A stretch of 64,000 bases of DNA from Streptomyces flaveolus (GTDB lineage: Bacteria > Actinomycetota > Actinomycetes > Streptomycetales > Streptomycetaceae): positions 62,001-126,000 of the forward strand of contig NZ_JNWV01000016.1 of the NCBI RefSeq assembly GCF_000716535.1, given 5' to 3'. The notes under the pieces were generated by a model, which was not told the origin of the DNA, did no database searches, and was given only the letters and a program-made list of their open reading frames with translations. Both the position numbers and the translations under genes were made by a program. This document shows, one piece after another, positions 27,725-36,636 of the stretch. Within the stretch, counting starts at the first letter, position 1, and every line of letters starts with the position of its first letter.

Positions 27725-29179
27725 ATGCCCGACGTCCGGCTCGCCTCGCCCCAGGGCAAGTGGATCCTGCTGACCACCGTCCTCGGCTCCAGCATGGCGA
27801 TGCTGGACTCCACCGTCGTCAACGTCGCCCTGCCGCGCATCGGCCAGGACCTCGACGCGAGCCTCGCCGCCCTCCAGTGGACGGTCAACGCGTACATGGT
27901 CACGCTGGCCGGGCTGATCCTGCTGGGCGGCTCGCTGGGCGACCGCTACGGGCGCCGGAAGGTCTTCGTCCTCGGGGTGGTCTGGTTCGCGGCGGCCTCC
28001 CTGCTGTGCGGCCTGGCCCCCACCTCCGGGATCCTCATCGCCGCCCGCGCCCTCCAGGGCATCGGCGGGGCCCTGCTCACCCCCGGCTCGCTCGCCCTCA
28101 TCCAGGCGTCCTTCCACCCCGACGACCGCAGCCGGGCGGTCGGCCTGTGGTCCGGCTTCGGCGGGATCGGCGCCGCCGTCGGCCCCTTCCTCGGCGGCTG
28201 GCTGGTGGCCGGGCCCGGCTGGCGCTGGGTGTTCCTCCTCAACGTGCCCGTGGCGCTGCTGTGCGCGCCGATCGCGCTGCGGCACGTACCGGAATCCGCC
28301 GACCACCGCGCCCACGGCCGCTTCGACGTCCTGGGCGCGGCCCTCGGGGCGCTCTCCCTCGCCCTGCTGACGTACGCGCTGATCGAGGCCCGGGGCGGCT
28401 CCCTGGCGGTCGCCCTGACCGGGGCGGCGGGCCTCGCGGCGGCGGTGGCCTTCGTACACGTCGAGCGGCACCGTCCCGACCCGATGCTTCCGCCGGACAT
28501 CTTCGCCTCGCGCCAGTTCACGGCGGTCAACCTCGTCACCCTGTGCGTGTACGCGGCCTTCGGCGGCTTCTTCTTCCTCACCGCGCTCCAGCTCCAGGTG
28601 GTGGCGGGCTACTCGCCGCTCGCCGCCGGTACGGCCCTGCTGCCCACCACGGCCCTGATGCTGCTGTTCTCCTCCCGCTCCGGCGCGCTGGCCGACCGCA
28701 CCGGGCCGCGCCTGCCGCTGACGGTGGGTCCGCTGCTGTGCGCGGTGGCGATGCTGCTGATGCTGCGGGTGGGGAAGGGGGCGGACTACCTGACCGACGT
28801 GCTCCCGGCCCTCCTCGTGATGGGCGCCGGCATGGTCACCCTGGTCGCGCCCCTGACGGCCACGGTCCTCGCCTCCGTCGACACCGCCCGGGCGGGCCTG
28901 GCCAGCGGCATCAACAACGCGGCGGCGCGGGCGGCGGGGCTGGTGGCGGTGGCGGCGCTGCCGCTGCTGGCGGGGATGGGGCCGGAGGCGTACCGGTCGC
29001 CCACGGCGTTCGACGCGGCGTTCGACCGGGCGATGCCGATCTGCGCGGGGGTGCTGCTGCTGGGCTCGGCGATCGCCTTCGCCCTGGTCCGCCGGCCGGC
29101 GCCGGGATGCCCGCGGCCGGAATGCCGGACCCACGGCAACGTGACGGCTCCGCCGTTGGAGGCCGACCGGCCGGGGTGA
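27725..29179 (+). CDS. MFS transporter, DHA2/EmrB-QacA type
   Basis: 484 aa with about 14 membrane helices. Landmarks are LDSTVVNVALPRIGQDL in helix 1 (the DHA2 motif D1), GSLGDRYGRRKVF (motif A) and the helix-5 segment ALIQASFHPDDRSRAVGLWSGFGG. These are drug/proton antiporters of the 14-helix group; the substrate is unknown. TATACC a few bases before the ATG and the lack of a ribosome site suggest a leaderless mRNA. The C-terminal tail is polar. The gene ends at the edge of a repeat nest. Confidence 0.9.
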   Translation: MPDVRLASPQGKWILLTTVLGSSMAMLDSTVVNVALPRIGQDLDASLAALQWTVNAYMVTLAGLILLGGSLGDRYGRRKVFVLGVVWFAAASLLCGLAPTSGILIAARALQGIGGALLTPGSLALIQASFHPDDRSRAVGLWSGFGGIGAAVGPFLGGWLVAGPGWRWVFLLNVPVALLCAPIALRHVPESADHRAHGRFDVLGAALGALSLALLTYALIEARGGSLAVALTGAAGLAAAVAFVHVERHRPDPMLPPDIFASRQFTAVNLVTLCVYAAFGGFFFLTALQLQVVAGYSPLAAGTALLPTTALMLLFSSRSGALADRTGPRLPLTVGPLLCAVAMLLMLRVGKGADYLTDVLPALLVMGAGMVTLVAPLTATVLASVDTARAGLASGINNAAARAAGLVAVAALPLLAGMGPEAYRSPTAFDAAFDRAMPICAGVLLLGSAIAFALVRRPAPGCPRPECRTHGNVTAPPLEADRPG

Positions 29180-29198
29180 GCGCCGGGTGGATCTCCGG

Positions 29199-29412
29199 CC
29201 GCGGTTCGGTGGGGCTGGCGGCGTGGTTCGCTGCGGCTCGGTGGGGCTGGTGGCGTTGCTCCGTGCGGCTTGGTGGGGGCTGGTCGCGCAGTTCCCCGCG
29301 CCCCTTCGGGGCGCTGGTTCGGCTGTGGGCGGTTGGGGGCGTGGTCGGTGTGGGTCTTCGGCTGCGGCTTGGTGGGGGCTTGTCGCGCAGTTCCCCGCGC
29401 CCCTTCGGGCGC
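29199..29412. repeat. Nest of dispersed Streptomyces repeats
   Basis: Two 47-bp copies with one mismatch, at 29264-29310 and 29363-29409. Each contains GTCGCGCAGTTCCCCGCGCC followed by CCTTCGGG, which folds into a GC-rich hairpin. Shorter, decayed copies of the left part (CGGCTCGGTGGGGCTGG) lie at about 29205 and 29232. The same GTCGCGCAG-type unit recurs near 50494 and 58027. Together with flanking bases this fills the 283-bp gap between the MFS gene and the DUF3151 gene. No gene is seen in it. It probably also stops transcription. Confidence 0.85.
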
Positions 29413-29462
29413 TTGCACCCCGTGCTGAGCCGGTTGTCGGGGCCATGCGCGAAACTGAGGTC

Positions 29463-29876
29463 ATGACGATTCACGAGAACCTTCTCGGCGGTCCGCCCCC
29501 GACCCACCTCCCCGACGACCCGGGTCCCCGCGAGGCCCTGGCGAACGGCACCGCGCCGGCGGACGTCGCCGCCAAGTACCCCACCTCCTCCCTCGCCTGG
29601 GCCCAGCTGGCCGACGAGGCGTTCGAGCGGGGCTCGGTCGTGGAGTCGTACGCCTACGCCCGTACGGGCTACCACCGTGGCCTGGACGCCCTGCGCCGCA
29701 ACGGCTGGAAGGGGCACGGCCCGGTGCCGTGGGAGCACGAGCCGAACCGCGGCTTCCTGCGCGCCCTGCACGCCCTCGCCCGCGCCGCCCAGGCGATCGG
29801 CGAGCAGGAGGAGTACGAGCGCTGCACACAGTTCCTGAAGGACTCCTCGCCGACGGCGGCCCAGACCCTGGGCTGA
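29463..29876 (+). CDS. DUF3151 family protein
   Basis: 137 aa, ATG at 29463 just after the repeat nest. It begins MTIHENLLGGPPPTHLP; WAQLADEAFERG, YAYARTGYHRGLDALRRNGW and PNRGFLRALHALARAA follow. The helical, TPR-like repeat pattern and these motifs match the actinobacterial DUF3151 family, whose function is not known. There is no clear ribosome site. It ends 7 bp before an MFS gene and may be cotranscribed with it. Confidence 0.85.
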   Translation: MTIHENLLGGPPPTHLPDDPGPREALANGTAPADVAAKYPTSSLAWAQLADEAFERGSVVESYAYARTGYHRGLDALRRNGWKGHGPVPWEHEPNRGFLRALHALARAAQAIGEQEEYERCTQFLKDSSPTAAQTLG

Positions 29877-29883
29877 TCCGTAC

Positions 29884-31164
29884 GTGACGCACGAGTCCGC
29901 CCTGGCCCCGTGCCACGACGCCTCTGCCGGGGCGCGGAGGCCGGGGCCCATGGGGCTGTCCCGGGACTTCTGGCTGGTGTGGACCGCGGCGGCGGTCTCC
30001 GGGCTCGGCGACGGGCTGGAGCTGAGCGCGTTCCCCCTGCTGGCCACGCACTGGACCCGTGACCCGGTGCTCGTCTCCGCGGCCGCCGCCGCCATGCAGG
30101 CACCCTGGCTGTTCCTGGGGCTGCCGGCGGGCGGGCTGGTCGACCGCTGGGACCGCAGGAAGGTGCTGCTGATCGCCGACTCCTGCCGCGCGCTGCTCGT
30201 GGCGGCCCTGGCGGCGGCGGTGGCGCTCGGCGTGGGGAACATCTGGCTGCTGCTGGTCGTGCTGTTCGCCCTGGGATCGGCGCAGATCTTCTTCGACACC
30301 TCCGTGCAGGCGGTGATCCCCGCCGTGGCCGGGACCGGCTCGCTGGTCCGCGCCAACAGCCTCCTCCAGGGCAGTTCCACCGTGCTCGTCCAGTTCGTGG
30401 GGCCGGCCGCGGGTGCCGCCCTGTTCGCGGTCGCACGCTGGCTGCCGGCCGGCGTCGACGCGGTCAGCTACCTGCTGGGCGTGGCCCTGCTGGCGGGCGT
30501 ACGGGGCCGCTTCCGCCCGCCTCGGACGTCGTCGCCGGAGGGCGCCCCGTCCTTGCGGCACAGCGTCGCCGAGGGGCTGCGCTGGCTGCGCGACGACCGG
30601 GTGGTCCGGGTGCTCGCCCTGGCGACGGTCCTGCTGGGCATGGGCAGCGCTGCCGCCTGGGGGGTCATGGTCCTCTTCGCCCGGCACCAGTGGCACCTCG
30701 ACGGCACGGGCTACGGGCTGCTTCTGACGGCGAGCGCCGTGGGCAGCGTCGTCGGCTCCCTGGTCGCCGCCCCGCTGGCCCGGCGGCTGCCCCACCGGTT
30801 GCTGCTGGTCGGTTCCGCCGCCGGCTCGGCGGCGGCCTTCGGCCTGCTGACGGTCACCCGCCCGGCCGCGCTCGCCGCGGCCCTGCTGGCCGTCAACGGG
30901 CTGATGGTGGTGGTGTGGAACGTGGTCACGGTCTCCGAACGGCAGGCCCGCATCCCGGACGCGCTCACCGGCCGGGTGACCGCCGCGTACCGGATGCTCG
31001 CCTGGGGCAGCATGCCGGTCGGCGGGCTCCTGGGCGGCGCGCTGGCCTCCGCCCTGGGTCTGCGCGCCGCGCTGTCGGCGGCGGCCCTGCTGCTCGTCCT
31101 GGCCGCCGCGCTGGTCGCCGCCGGACGTGCTCCCCTCGGTGGCGGCGCCCGGCACGAGGAATGA
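29884..31164 (+). CDS. MFS transporter, EntS-like
   Basis: 426 aa from the GTG at 29884 (an internal ATG at 29950 could also serve). About twelve membrane helices; landmarks are LVWTAAAVSGLGDGLEL, GGLVDRWDRRKVLLIAD (motif A) and a long central loop GRFRPPRTSSPEGAPS. The layout resembles the enterobactin exporter EntS and macrolide efflux proteins. Substrate unknown. The start overlaps no gene but is only 7 bp from the DUF3151 stop. The downstream gap to kynA is 112 bp. Confidence 0.88.
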   Translation: MTHESALAPCHDASAGARRPGPMGLSRDFWLVWTAAAVSGLGDGLELSAFPLLATHWTRDPVLVSAAAAAMQAPWLFLGLPAGGLVDRWDRRKVLLIADSCRALLVAALAAAVALGVGNIWLLLVVLFALGSAQIFFDTSVQAVIPAVAGTGSLVRANSLLQGSSTVLVQFVGPAAGAALFAVARWLPAGVDAVSYLLGVALLAGVRGRFRPPRTSSPEGAPSLRHSVAEGLRWLRDDRVVRVLALATVLLGMGSAAAWGVMVLFARHQWHLDGTGYGLLLTASAVGSVVGSLVAAPLARRLPHRLLLVGSAAGSAAAFGLLTVTRPAALAAALLAVNGLMVVVWNVVTVSERQARIPDALTGRVTAAYRMLAWGSMPVGGLLGGALASALGLRAALSAAALLLVLAAALVAAGRAPLGGGARHEE

Positions 31165-31276
31165 TCGGCCTTGCCGTATCGGGGGTGATTGCGGAGGATT
31201 CCGTTTGGGGACCGGGGCCCCCGTGCCGGCATCGGCAGGGGCGGACCGCTACCCGGAGTAACAACAGGAGACAGCG

Positions 31277-32125
31277 ATGTCCCAACAGGCTCACCCCCCT
31301 TACGAGGCCGCTGAGCCCGAGACCCCGAATCTCGATTTCGCGGGGACGACGCCGTACGAGGACTACGTCAAGGCGGACGTCCTCACCCACCTCCAGCACA
31401 CCCTCTCCGACGACCCCGGAGAGATGGTCTTCCTGGTGACCACGCAGGTCATGGAGCTGTGGTTCACGGTCATCGTGCACGAGTGGGAGACGGCCGCGCA
31501 GGCCCTCCGCGCCGACGACGTGCCGACCGCCCTCGCCGCGCTGAAGCGCTCCGTGCGGGAACTGGAGGCCCTGAACGCCTCCTGGAAGCCGCTCGGCCAG
31601 CTCACCCCGGCGCAGTTCAACTCCTACCGCGGCGCCCTCGGCGAGGGCTCCGGATTCCAGTCGGCGATGTACCGGCGCCTTGAGTTCCTGCTCGGCGAGA
31701 AGTCCGCTTCCATGCTCGTCCCGCACCGCGGCGCCCCGCGCGTCCACGCGGAACTGGAGAAGGCGCTGCACGAGCCCAGCCTGTACGACGAGGTGGTACG
31801 GCTCCTCGCGCGCCGCGGCCACGCGATCCCCGACTCCGTGCTGCACCGTGACGTCTCCCAGCGCTACGAGCCCACGGACGCCGTGGAGGCGGCCTGGGCG
31901 GAGATCTACTCCGGCGACCAGAACGCCGAACTCGCCCGCCTCGGCGAGGCGTTGAGCGACGTGGCCGAACTGGTCTGGCGCTGGCGCAACGACCACCTGG
32001 TCGCCACCCGGCGCGCGATGGGCGCCAAGGCCGGCACGGGCGGCTCCGCCGGCGTGGCCTGGCTGGAGAAGCGCGCCCGCAAGAACGTGTTCCCCGAGCT
32101 GTGGACGGCGAGGTCCCATGTCTGA
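31277..32125 (+). CDS. kynA: Tryptophan 2,3-dioxygenase
   Basis: 282 aa, ATG with CAGGAGA 6 nt upstream. The N-terminal TPYEDYVKADVLTHLQHTL, MELWFTVIVHEWETA, then NSYRGALGEGSGFQS and the heme-ligand region RNDHLVATRRAMGAK with GTGGSAGVAWL, fit the bacterial TDO family. It opens the indole ring of L-tryptophan to N-formylkynurenine. The next gene, kynU, overlaps its end by 8 bp, so the two are translationally coupled. With the hydrolase further on, they form the anthranilate branch of the kynurenine pathway. Confidence 0.96.
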   Translation: MSQQAHPPYEAAEPETPNLDFAGTTPYEDYVKADVLTHLQHTLSDDPGEMVFLVTTQVMELWFTVIVHEWETAAQALRADDVPTALAALKRSVRELEALNASWKPLGQLTPAQFNSYRGALGEGSGFQSAMYRRLEFLLGEKSASMLVPHRGAPRVHAELEKALHEPSLYDEVVRLLARRGHAIPDSVLHRDVSQRYEPTDAVEAAWAEIYSGDQNAELARLGEALSDVAELVWRWRNDHLVATRRAMGAKAGTGGSAGVAWLEKRARKNVFPELWTARSHV

Positions 32126-33302
32126 GCTGCCCCTGCTCGCGAAGGAGCTGGACGAGGCCGACGAACTGGCCGCCCTGCGGGATCGCTTCGTCCTCGACGA
32201 GGTGGTCTACCTCGACGGCAACTCCCTCGGCGCCCTGCCCGCGCACGTCCCCGACCGGGTCGCGGACGTCGTCCGCCGCCAGTGGGGCGAACTGCGCATC
32301 CGCTCCTGGGAGGAGAGCGGCTGGTGGACCGCGCCGGAGCGGATCGGCGACCGGATCGCCCCGCTGGTCGGCGCGGCGCCCGGCCAGGTCGTCGTCGGCG
32401 ACTCCACCAGCGTCAACGTCTTCAAGGCGCTGGTCGCCGCGATCCGCATGGCGGGCGACGGCCGCGACGAACTCCTGGTGGACGCCACGACCTTCCCCAC
32501 CGACGGCTACATCGCCGAGTCGGCGGCCCGGCTGACCGGCCGCACCCTGCGCGCGGTGACGCCGGCCGAGGTGCCGTCCGCGCTGGGCGACCGTACGGCC
32601 GCCGTGCTGCTCAACCACGTCGACTACCGCACCGGCCGGCTGCACGACCTCCCGGCGCTCACCGCCGCGGTCCACGCCTGCGGCGCCCTCGCGGTCTGGG
32701 ACCTGTGCCACAGCGCGGGCGCGCTGCCGGTGGGCCTGGACGAGCACGGCGTGGACCTCGCGGTCGGCTGCACCTACAAGTACCTGAACGGCGGTCCGGG
32801 TTCACCGGCGTACCTGTACGTGCGCCGGGAGCTTCAGGACCGCTTCGACTCCCCGCTGCCCGGCTGGAACTCCCACGCCGAGCCGTTCGGGATGAGCCCG
32901 TCGTACGCCCCGGCGGCGGGCGCGGTGCGCGGCCGGGTCGGCACCCCGGACATCCTCTCCCTGCTGGCGCTGGAGGCCGCCCTCGACGTCTGGGACGGGG
33001 TGTCCGTCGACGCCGTCCGCGCCAAGTCCCTGGCACTGACGGACTTCTTCCTGCGGTGCGTGGAGGAGTACACCGAGCCGGGCCGGGTGGAGTGCGTGAC
33101 CCCGGAGCGGCACGCGGAGCGGGGCAGCCAGATCGCCCTGCGCTGCCCGGACGCGGGCGAGGTGATGAAACGCCTGATCGCCCGGGGCGTGGTGGGTGAC
33201 TTCCGCCACCCCGACGTCCTCCGCTTCGGCTTCACCCCGCTGTACGTGGGCTTCCGGGACGTGGAGCGGGCGGCGCGGGTGCTGGGGGAGGAGCTGGCAT
33301 AG
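32118..33302 (+). CDS. kynU: Kynureninase
   Basis: 394 aa; ATG inside the end of kynA. PLP-enzyme features: VVYLDGNSLGALP near the start, the FPTDGYIAES segment, LNHVDYRTG, VWDLCHSAGALP and the Schiff-base lysine in GCTYKYLNGGPGSPA (Lys221). The combination is typical of kynureninase, which cleaves L-kynurenine to anthranilate and alanine. No kynurenine 3-monooxygenase gene is in the window, so the product here is probably anthranilate rather than 3-hydroxyanthranilate. Confidence 0.95.
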   Translation: MSELPLLAKELDEADELAALRDRFVLDEVVYLDGNSLGALPAHVPDRVADVVRRQWGELRIRSWEESGWWTAPERIGDRIAPLVGAAPGQVVVGDSTSVNVFKALVAAIRMAGDGRDELLVDATTFPTDGYIAESAARLTGRTLRAVTPAEVPSALGDRTAAVLLNHVDYRTGRLHDLPALTAAVHACGALAVWDLCHSAGALPVGLDEHGVDLAVGCTYKYLNGGPGSPAYLYVRRELQDRFDSPLPGWNSHAEPFGMSPSYAPAAGAVRGRVGTPDILSLLALEAALDVWDGVSVDAVRAKSLALTDFFLRCVEEYTEPGRVECVTPERHAERGSQIALRCPDAGEVMKRLIARGVVGDFRHPDVLRFGFTPLYVGFRDVERAARVLGEELA

Positions 33303-33538
33303 GGCAGGTGCGGGGGGCGGGGCGCCGGGCGCGGGCCCGGTCGCCTCGGCCCCCGCACCGGGCCTTTCGGGGGCCCGGAGAGCCGGGCGACCTCACGGCC
33401 CGTCACATCCCCGTGTCCCCGCACGTCACCGGCCTGGTACCGTCCCCGCCAACGGCCGAGGTCCCCCCCTGGTCCGCCAAACCCTCCCCCAGTGCCGAAG
33501 GCCTGGGAGGTACCCCACCGTCGCTGAGAGGTTGGAGC
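33303..33538. repeat. Intergenic region with CTCCCCCAG-type hairpin repeat
   Basis: Contains CCTCCC at 33483-33488 and GGGAGG at 33505-33510 around a GCC/GGC loop, followed by TACCCC. This is a copy of a dispersed Streptomyces hairpin repeat; a copy in inverse orientation lies inside the protein-kinase gene at about 46965. Further left a GC-rich hairpin (GGGCCTTTCGGGGGCCC, about 33359-33376) may terminate kynU transcription. No gene is seen. Confidence 0.7.
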
Positions 33539-34438
33539 ATGCCGGACGACGCCGCCGCAGCCCGCGCCGCCGCCGAAGAGGAGTCGGCCTTCTCGCACTC
33601 CCCGGTCGACCCCGACGTCACCGCCGCGTACGGTGACCACCCCGACCAGGTGATCGACTTCTACGCTCCCCGCCCCGGCCCGTACTCCGCCGCTCCCGGC
33701 ACCCTCGCCCCGCTGGTCGTCGTCCTGCACGGCGGCGCCTGGCGCGCCCGCTACGACCGCCGCCACATCACCCCCTTCGCGGACCACCTGGCCCGCAGAG
33801 GCTTCGCGGTGGCCAACGTCGAGTACAGACGGGGCGGCGAGGGCCCGGCCGGCGCACCGGACGACGGCACGCCGCCGGCCGGCCGCTGGCCCGACACCTT
33901 CGACGACGTCGCGGCGGCCCTGGACGCCCTGCCGGCGCTGGTCCGCGAGGCGCTGCCGCAGGCGGACCCGCGCCGCACGGTCCTGACCGGCCACTCGGCG
34001 GGCGGGCATCTGGCGCTGTGGGCGGCGGCCCGCCATGTCCTGCCCCCGGACGCCCCGTGGCGGACCGACGGCCCGGCCGATCTCCGCGGCGTCGTCGCGC
34101 TCGCCCCCATCGCGGACTTCGAGGTGGCGGAGAAACTGGAGGTCTGCGCGCACGCGTCCCTGCAACTCCTCGGCGGCCCGGACGCCTTCGCCGACCGCCG
34201 CCCGTACGCGGACCCGGTCCTGCTCCTGCCGACGGGCATCGCCACGACCCTCGTCCAGGGCCGCGGCGACCTGGTCGTCCCGCAGCCGGTGGCCGAGTCC
34301 TACGCGGACGCCGCGGCGAAGGCGGGCGAAATGGTCGGGCTGACCCTCCTGGAGGACGTGGGCCACTTCCCGCTGATCGACCCGGCCGCGGACGCCTGCG
34401 CGGTGGTGGCGGAGGAGATCGCCCAGCTCGCCTGGTGA
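33539..34438 (+). CDS. kynB: Alpha/beta hydrolase, probable arylformamidase (kynurenine formamidase)
   Basis: 299 aa from the ATG at 33539, with GAGAGG 8 nt upstream. An oxyanion motif HGGAW (His64) and nucleophile GHSAGG (Ser153) are in place; the Asp in QGRGDLVVP and the His in DVGHFPLID complete the triad. HGGxW hydrolases include kynurenine formamidase, which converts N-formylkynurenine to kynurenine, the missing step between KynA and KynU. The assignment rests on the motif and on the neighbours. It has a separate ribosome site and a 236-bp gap, so it could be in a separate transcript. Confidence 0.75.
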   Translation: MPDDAAAARAAAEEESAFSHSPVDPDVTAAYGDHPDQVIDFYAPRPGPYSAAPGTLAPLVVVLHGGAWRARYDRRHITPFADHLARRGFAVANVEYRRGGEGPAGAPDDGTPPAGRWPDTFDDVAAALDALPALVREALPQADPRRTVLTGHSAGGHLALWAAARHVLPPDAPWRTDGPADLRGVVALAPIADFEVAEKLEVCAHASLQLLGGPDAFADRRPYADPVLLLPTGIATTLVQGRGDLVVPQPVAESYADAAAKAGEMVGLTLLEDVGHFPLIDPAADACAVVAEEIAQLAW

Positions 34439-34527
34439 CAGCCGTGGTGCCGGGCAGACCCGTAGTACTTGAGACGGACCCCCGAGGACCCCACTCCAAG
34501 GGGACGACCAGGAGTCCGGTTCGGACC

Positions 34528-34533
34528 TACCGT
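34528..34533 (+). promoter_or_regulatory. -10 box of the histidine kinase gene (leaderless)
   Basis: TACCGT, 7-nt gap to the GTG at 34541. It decided the start choice over an upstream in-frame GTG, since no ribosome site is visible at either. Confidence 0.55.
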
Positions 34534-34540
34534 GTGGCAC

Positions 34541-35893
34541 GTGACCGAGACGACGCAGACGCAGACGACACCGCAGGGCGCGGCCGGCCGGCCGCGCAGT
34601 CCTGAGTTCCGGCTGGCCGTGGACGCCCTGCGCGGACTGCGGCAGGACCTGTTCCACGATGCCTTCGCCTACCGGCCGCTGCCCCGCATGGCGGTGGACG
34701 GCCGCCTCACCCGCCACCTGTCCGACCGGATGCGGGCCCGCGCGGCCTGGACCCCGCACGCGGTGGTGGTGGCCGGCGGGCTCGTGGCGCTGCTCGTCGG
34801 CACGGTGAACACCGACATCGGCGGACCGTCCCTGCTGTGCGGGCTGCTCGCCCTCGCCCCGGTGCTGCTGACCCTGGTGCGTCCGGTCGGCGCGTTCTGG
34901 CTGTCGTTCGCGGCCACGACGGTCGCCTCGGTCCTCAGCGGCGGCTGGGGCGCCCGGCCCTGGCCGCCGGGCGGCTTCGTCTCCCACCTGCTGGTGCTCA
35001 CGATCGTGGCGAGCCGGACCCGTCCGCGCACGGCGGGCTGGATGTGGCTGTGCACCGCGCTGTACGGCTTCTGGGCCGAGACCCTCTTCGGCTACGGGAA
35101 CGACAACACCGACACCGGCCCCATGCTGGTGCTGTCCGCGCTGGCCCTGCTGGTCGTCACGGTCCGGCACGTACGCCGCGAGGCCGAGCAGGAGGTGACC
35201 GCGCAGCAGTCGGTGACCGAGCACGAGCGCTCGCGTCGCACCCTGCTGGAGGAGCGTACGACGATCGCCCGGGAGCTGCACGACGTGGTCGCCCACCACA
35301 TGTCGGTGGTCGCGATCCAGGCGGAGGCCGCGCCGTACCGGGTGGAGAACCCGCCGCCGGAGCTGGAGAAGGCGTTCGCCACCATCCGGGAGAACGCGGT
35401 GGCGGCGCTGACCGAGCTGCGCCGGGTCCTCGGGGTGGTCCGCGCCGAGAACTACGAGGCGCCGGACGCCCCGCAGCCCACCCTGGCGGACCTGGACGGG
35501 CTGCTGGCGAACGTGCGGGAGGCCGGTCTGGAGGTGGAGAAGGTGGTGACCGGCGCGGTGCGGGAGCTGCCGCAGGGGGTGGAGCTGTCGGCGTACCGCA
35601 TCGTGCAGGAGGCGCTGAGCAACACCCTGCGCCACGCCCCCGGCGCGAGCGCCCGTGTCGAGATCGGCTACGTCCTGGGCGGTCTGGGCCTGCGGATAGT
35701 CAACGGGCCGCCCCCGGCGCCGAGTCTGGTCAAGCCCTCGCCCGGGGCCGGGCACGGCATCACGGGCATGCGGGAGCGGGTCTCGATGCTGAACGGCGAG
35801 ATGACGGCGGCCGCCACGGACGAGGGGGGCTACGAGGTGGCGGTGTTCCTGCCGGTGCCGGTGGCGGCCCCCGCGATCGAGGGCGGGGCATGA
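34541..35893 (+). CDS. Histidine kinase, NarL-type partner (HisKA_3)
   Basis: 450 aa from GTG 34541. A polar N-terminus (to about 75) is followed by five or so membrane helices to about 210, with no large extracellular domain. The dimerisation/phosphoacceptor helix reads TIARELHDVVAHHMSVVAIQ with His247. The ATPase domain has VELSAYRIVQEALSNTLRHA (N box) and GAGHGITGMRERVSML (G box). It phosphorylates the response regulator encoded next, with a 4-bp ATGA overlap. The signal is unknown; a membrane-embedded sensor of this type often responds to envelope stress. Confidence 0.93.
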   Translation: MTETTQTQTTPQGAAGRPRSPEFRLAVDALRGLRQDLFHDAFAYRPLPRMAVDGRLTRHLSDRMRARAAWTPHAVVVAGGLVALLVGTVNTDIGGPSLLCGLLALAPVLLTLVRPVGAFWLSFAATTVASVLSGGWGARPWPPGGFVSHLLVLTIVASRTRPRTAGWMWLCTALYGFWAETLFGYGNDNTDTGPMLVLSALALLVVTVRHVRREAEQEVTAQQSVTEHERSRRTLLEERTTIARELHDVVAHHMSVVAIQAEAAPYRVENPPPELEKAFATIRENAVAALTELRRVLGVVRAENYEAPDAPQPTLADLDGLLANVREAGLEVEKVVTGAVRELPQGVELSAYRIVQEALSNTLRHAPGASARVEIGYVLGGLGLRIVNGPPPAPSLVKPSPGAGHGITGMRERVSMLNGEMTAAATDEGGYEVAVFLPVPVAAPAIEGGA

Positions 35894-36555
35894 CGATCCG
35901 TGTGCTGATCGCGGACGACCAGATGATGGTCCGCGAGGGATTCTCGGTGCTGCTGAACGCGATGCCGGGCATCGAGGTCGTCGGGGAGGCGGTCAACGGC
36001 CGGGAGGCTGTGGACCGGGTCCGTGAACTGTCCCCGGACGTCGTCCTGATGGACATCCGCATGCCGGAGCTGAACGGCATCGAGGCGACCCGGGAGATCG
36101 TCGCGGCCGACGAGACCGCGAAGGTGCTGGTGCTGACCACGTTCGACCTGGACGAGTACGTGTACCAGGCGCTGCGCGCGGGAGCCTCCGGCTTCCTCCT
36201 CAAGGACGCCTCGGCGCGCCAGCTCGCCGACGGGGTGCGGGTGGTGGCGGCGGGCGAGGCCCTGCTGGCCCCCTCGGTCACCCGGCGTCTGATCACGGAG
36301 TTCTCCCGCCTGGCGGACACCCCCCGGCTGATGCCGGCGGCCCGGGCGGCGTACGGGGAACTGACGGAACGCGAGACCGAGGTGCTGGTCCTGATCGCCC
36401 AGGGCCTGTCGAACGCGGAGATCGCCGGGCGCCTGGTGGTGGCGGAGTCGACGATCAAGACCCATGTGAGCAGGATCCTGGTGAAGCTGGGCCTGCGCGA
36501 CCGCACCCAGGCGGCGGTGTTCGCGTACGAGGCGCGGCTGGTGACGCCGGGCTGA
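35890..36555 (+). CDS. Response regulator, NarL/FixJ family
   Basis: 221 aa. The receiver domain has IADDQMMVREG at the start, the phosphoacceptor Asp55 in VVLMDIRMPELNG, and LTTFDLDEYVYQAL. A LuxR-type HTH follows with ELTERETEVLVLIAQGLSNA and ESTIKTHVSRILVKLGLRDR. The ATG overlaps the kinase stop (ATGA). This pair forms a complete two-component system; the regulon is unknown. Confidence 0.95.
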   Translation: MTIRVLIADDQMMVREGFSVLLNAMPGIEVVGEAVNGREAVDRVRELSPDVVLMDIRMPELNGIEATREIVAADETAKVLVLTTFDLDEYVYQALRAGASGFLLKDASARQLADGVRVVAAGEALLAPSVTRRLITEFSRLADTPRLMPAARAAYGELTERETEVLVLIAQGLSNAEIAGRLVVAESTIKTHVSRILVKLGLRDRTQAAVFAYEARLVTPG

Positions 36556-36636
36556 CCTGCTGTCATATCAGGGGCGACTGCTCCCTGTTGCTGCCGGCCA
36601 GTGTTCGAAGGTGTACGAGGAGGACGACTACCGCGC

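Noticed and set aside
26582..29464. A 960-codon minus-strand frame across fba, the MFS gene and the repeat nest
   Set aside because: It crosses two clear plus-strand genes and repeat DNA and encodes only low-complexity Arg/Gly/Gln text.
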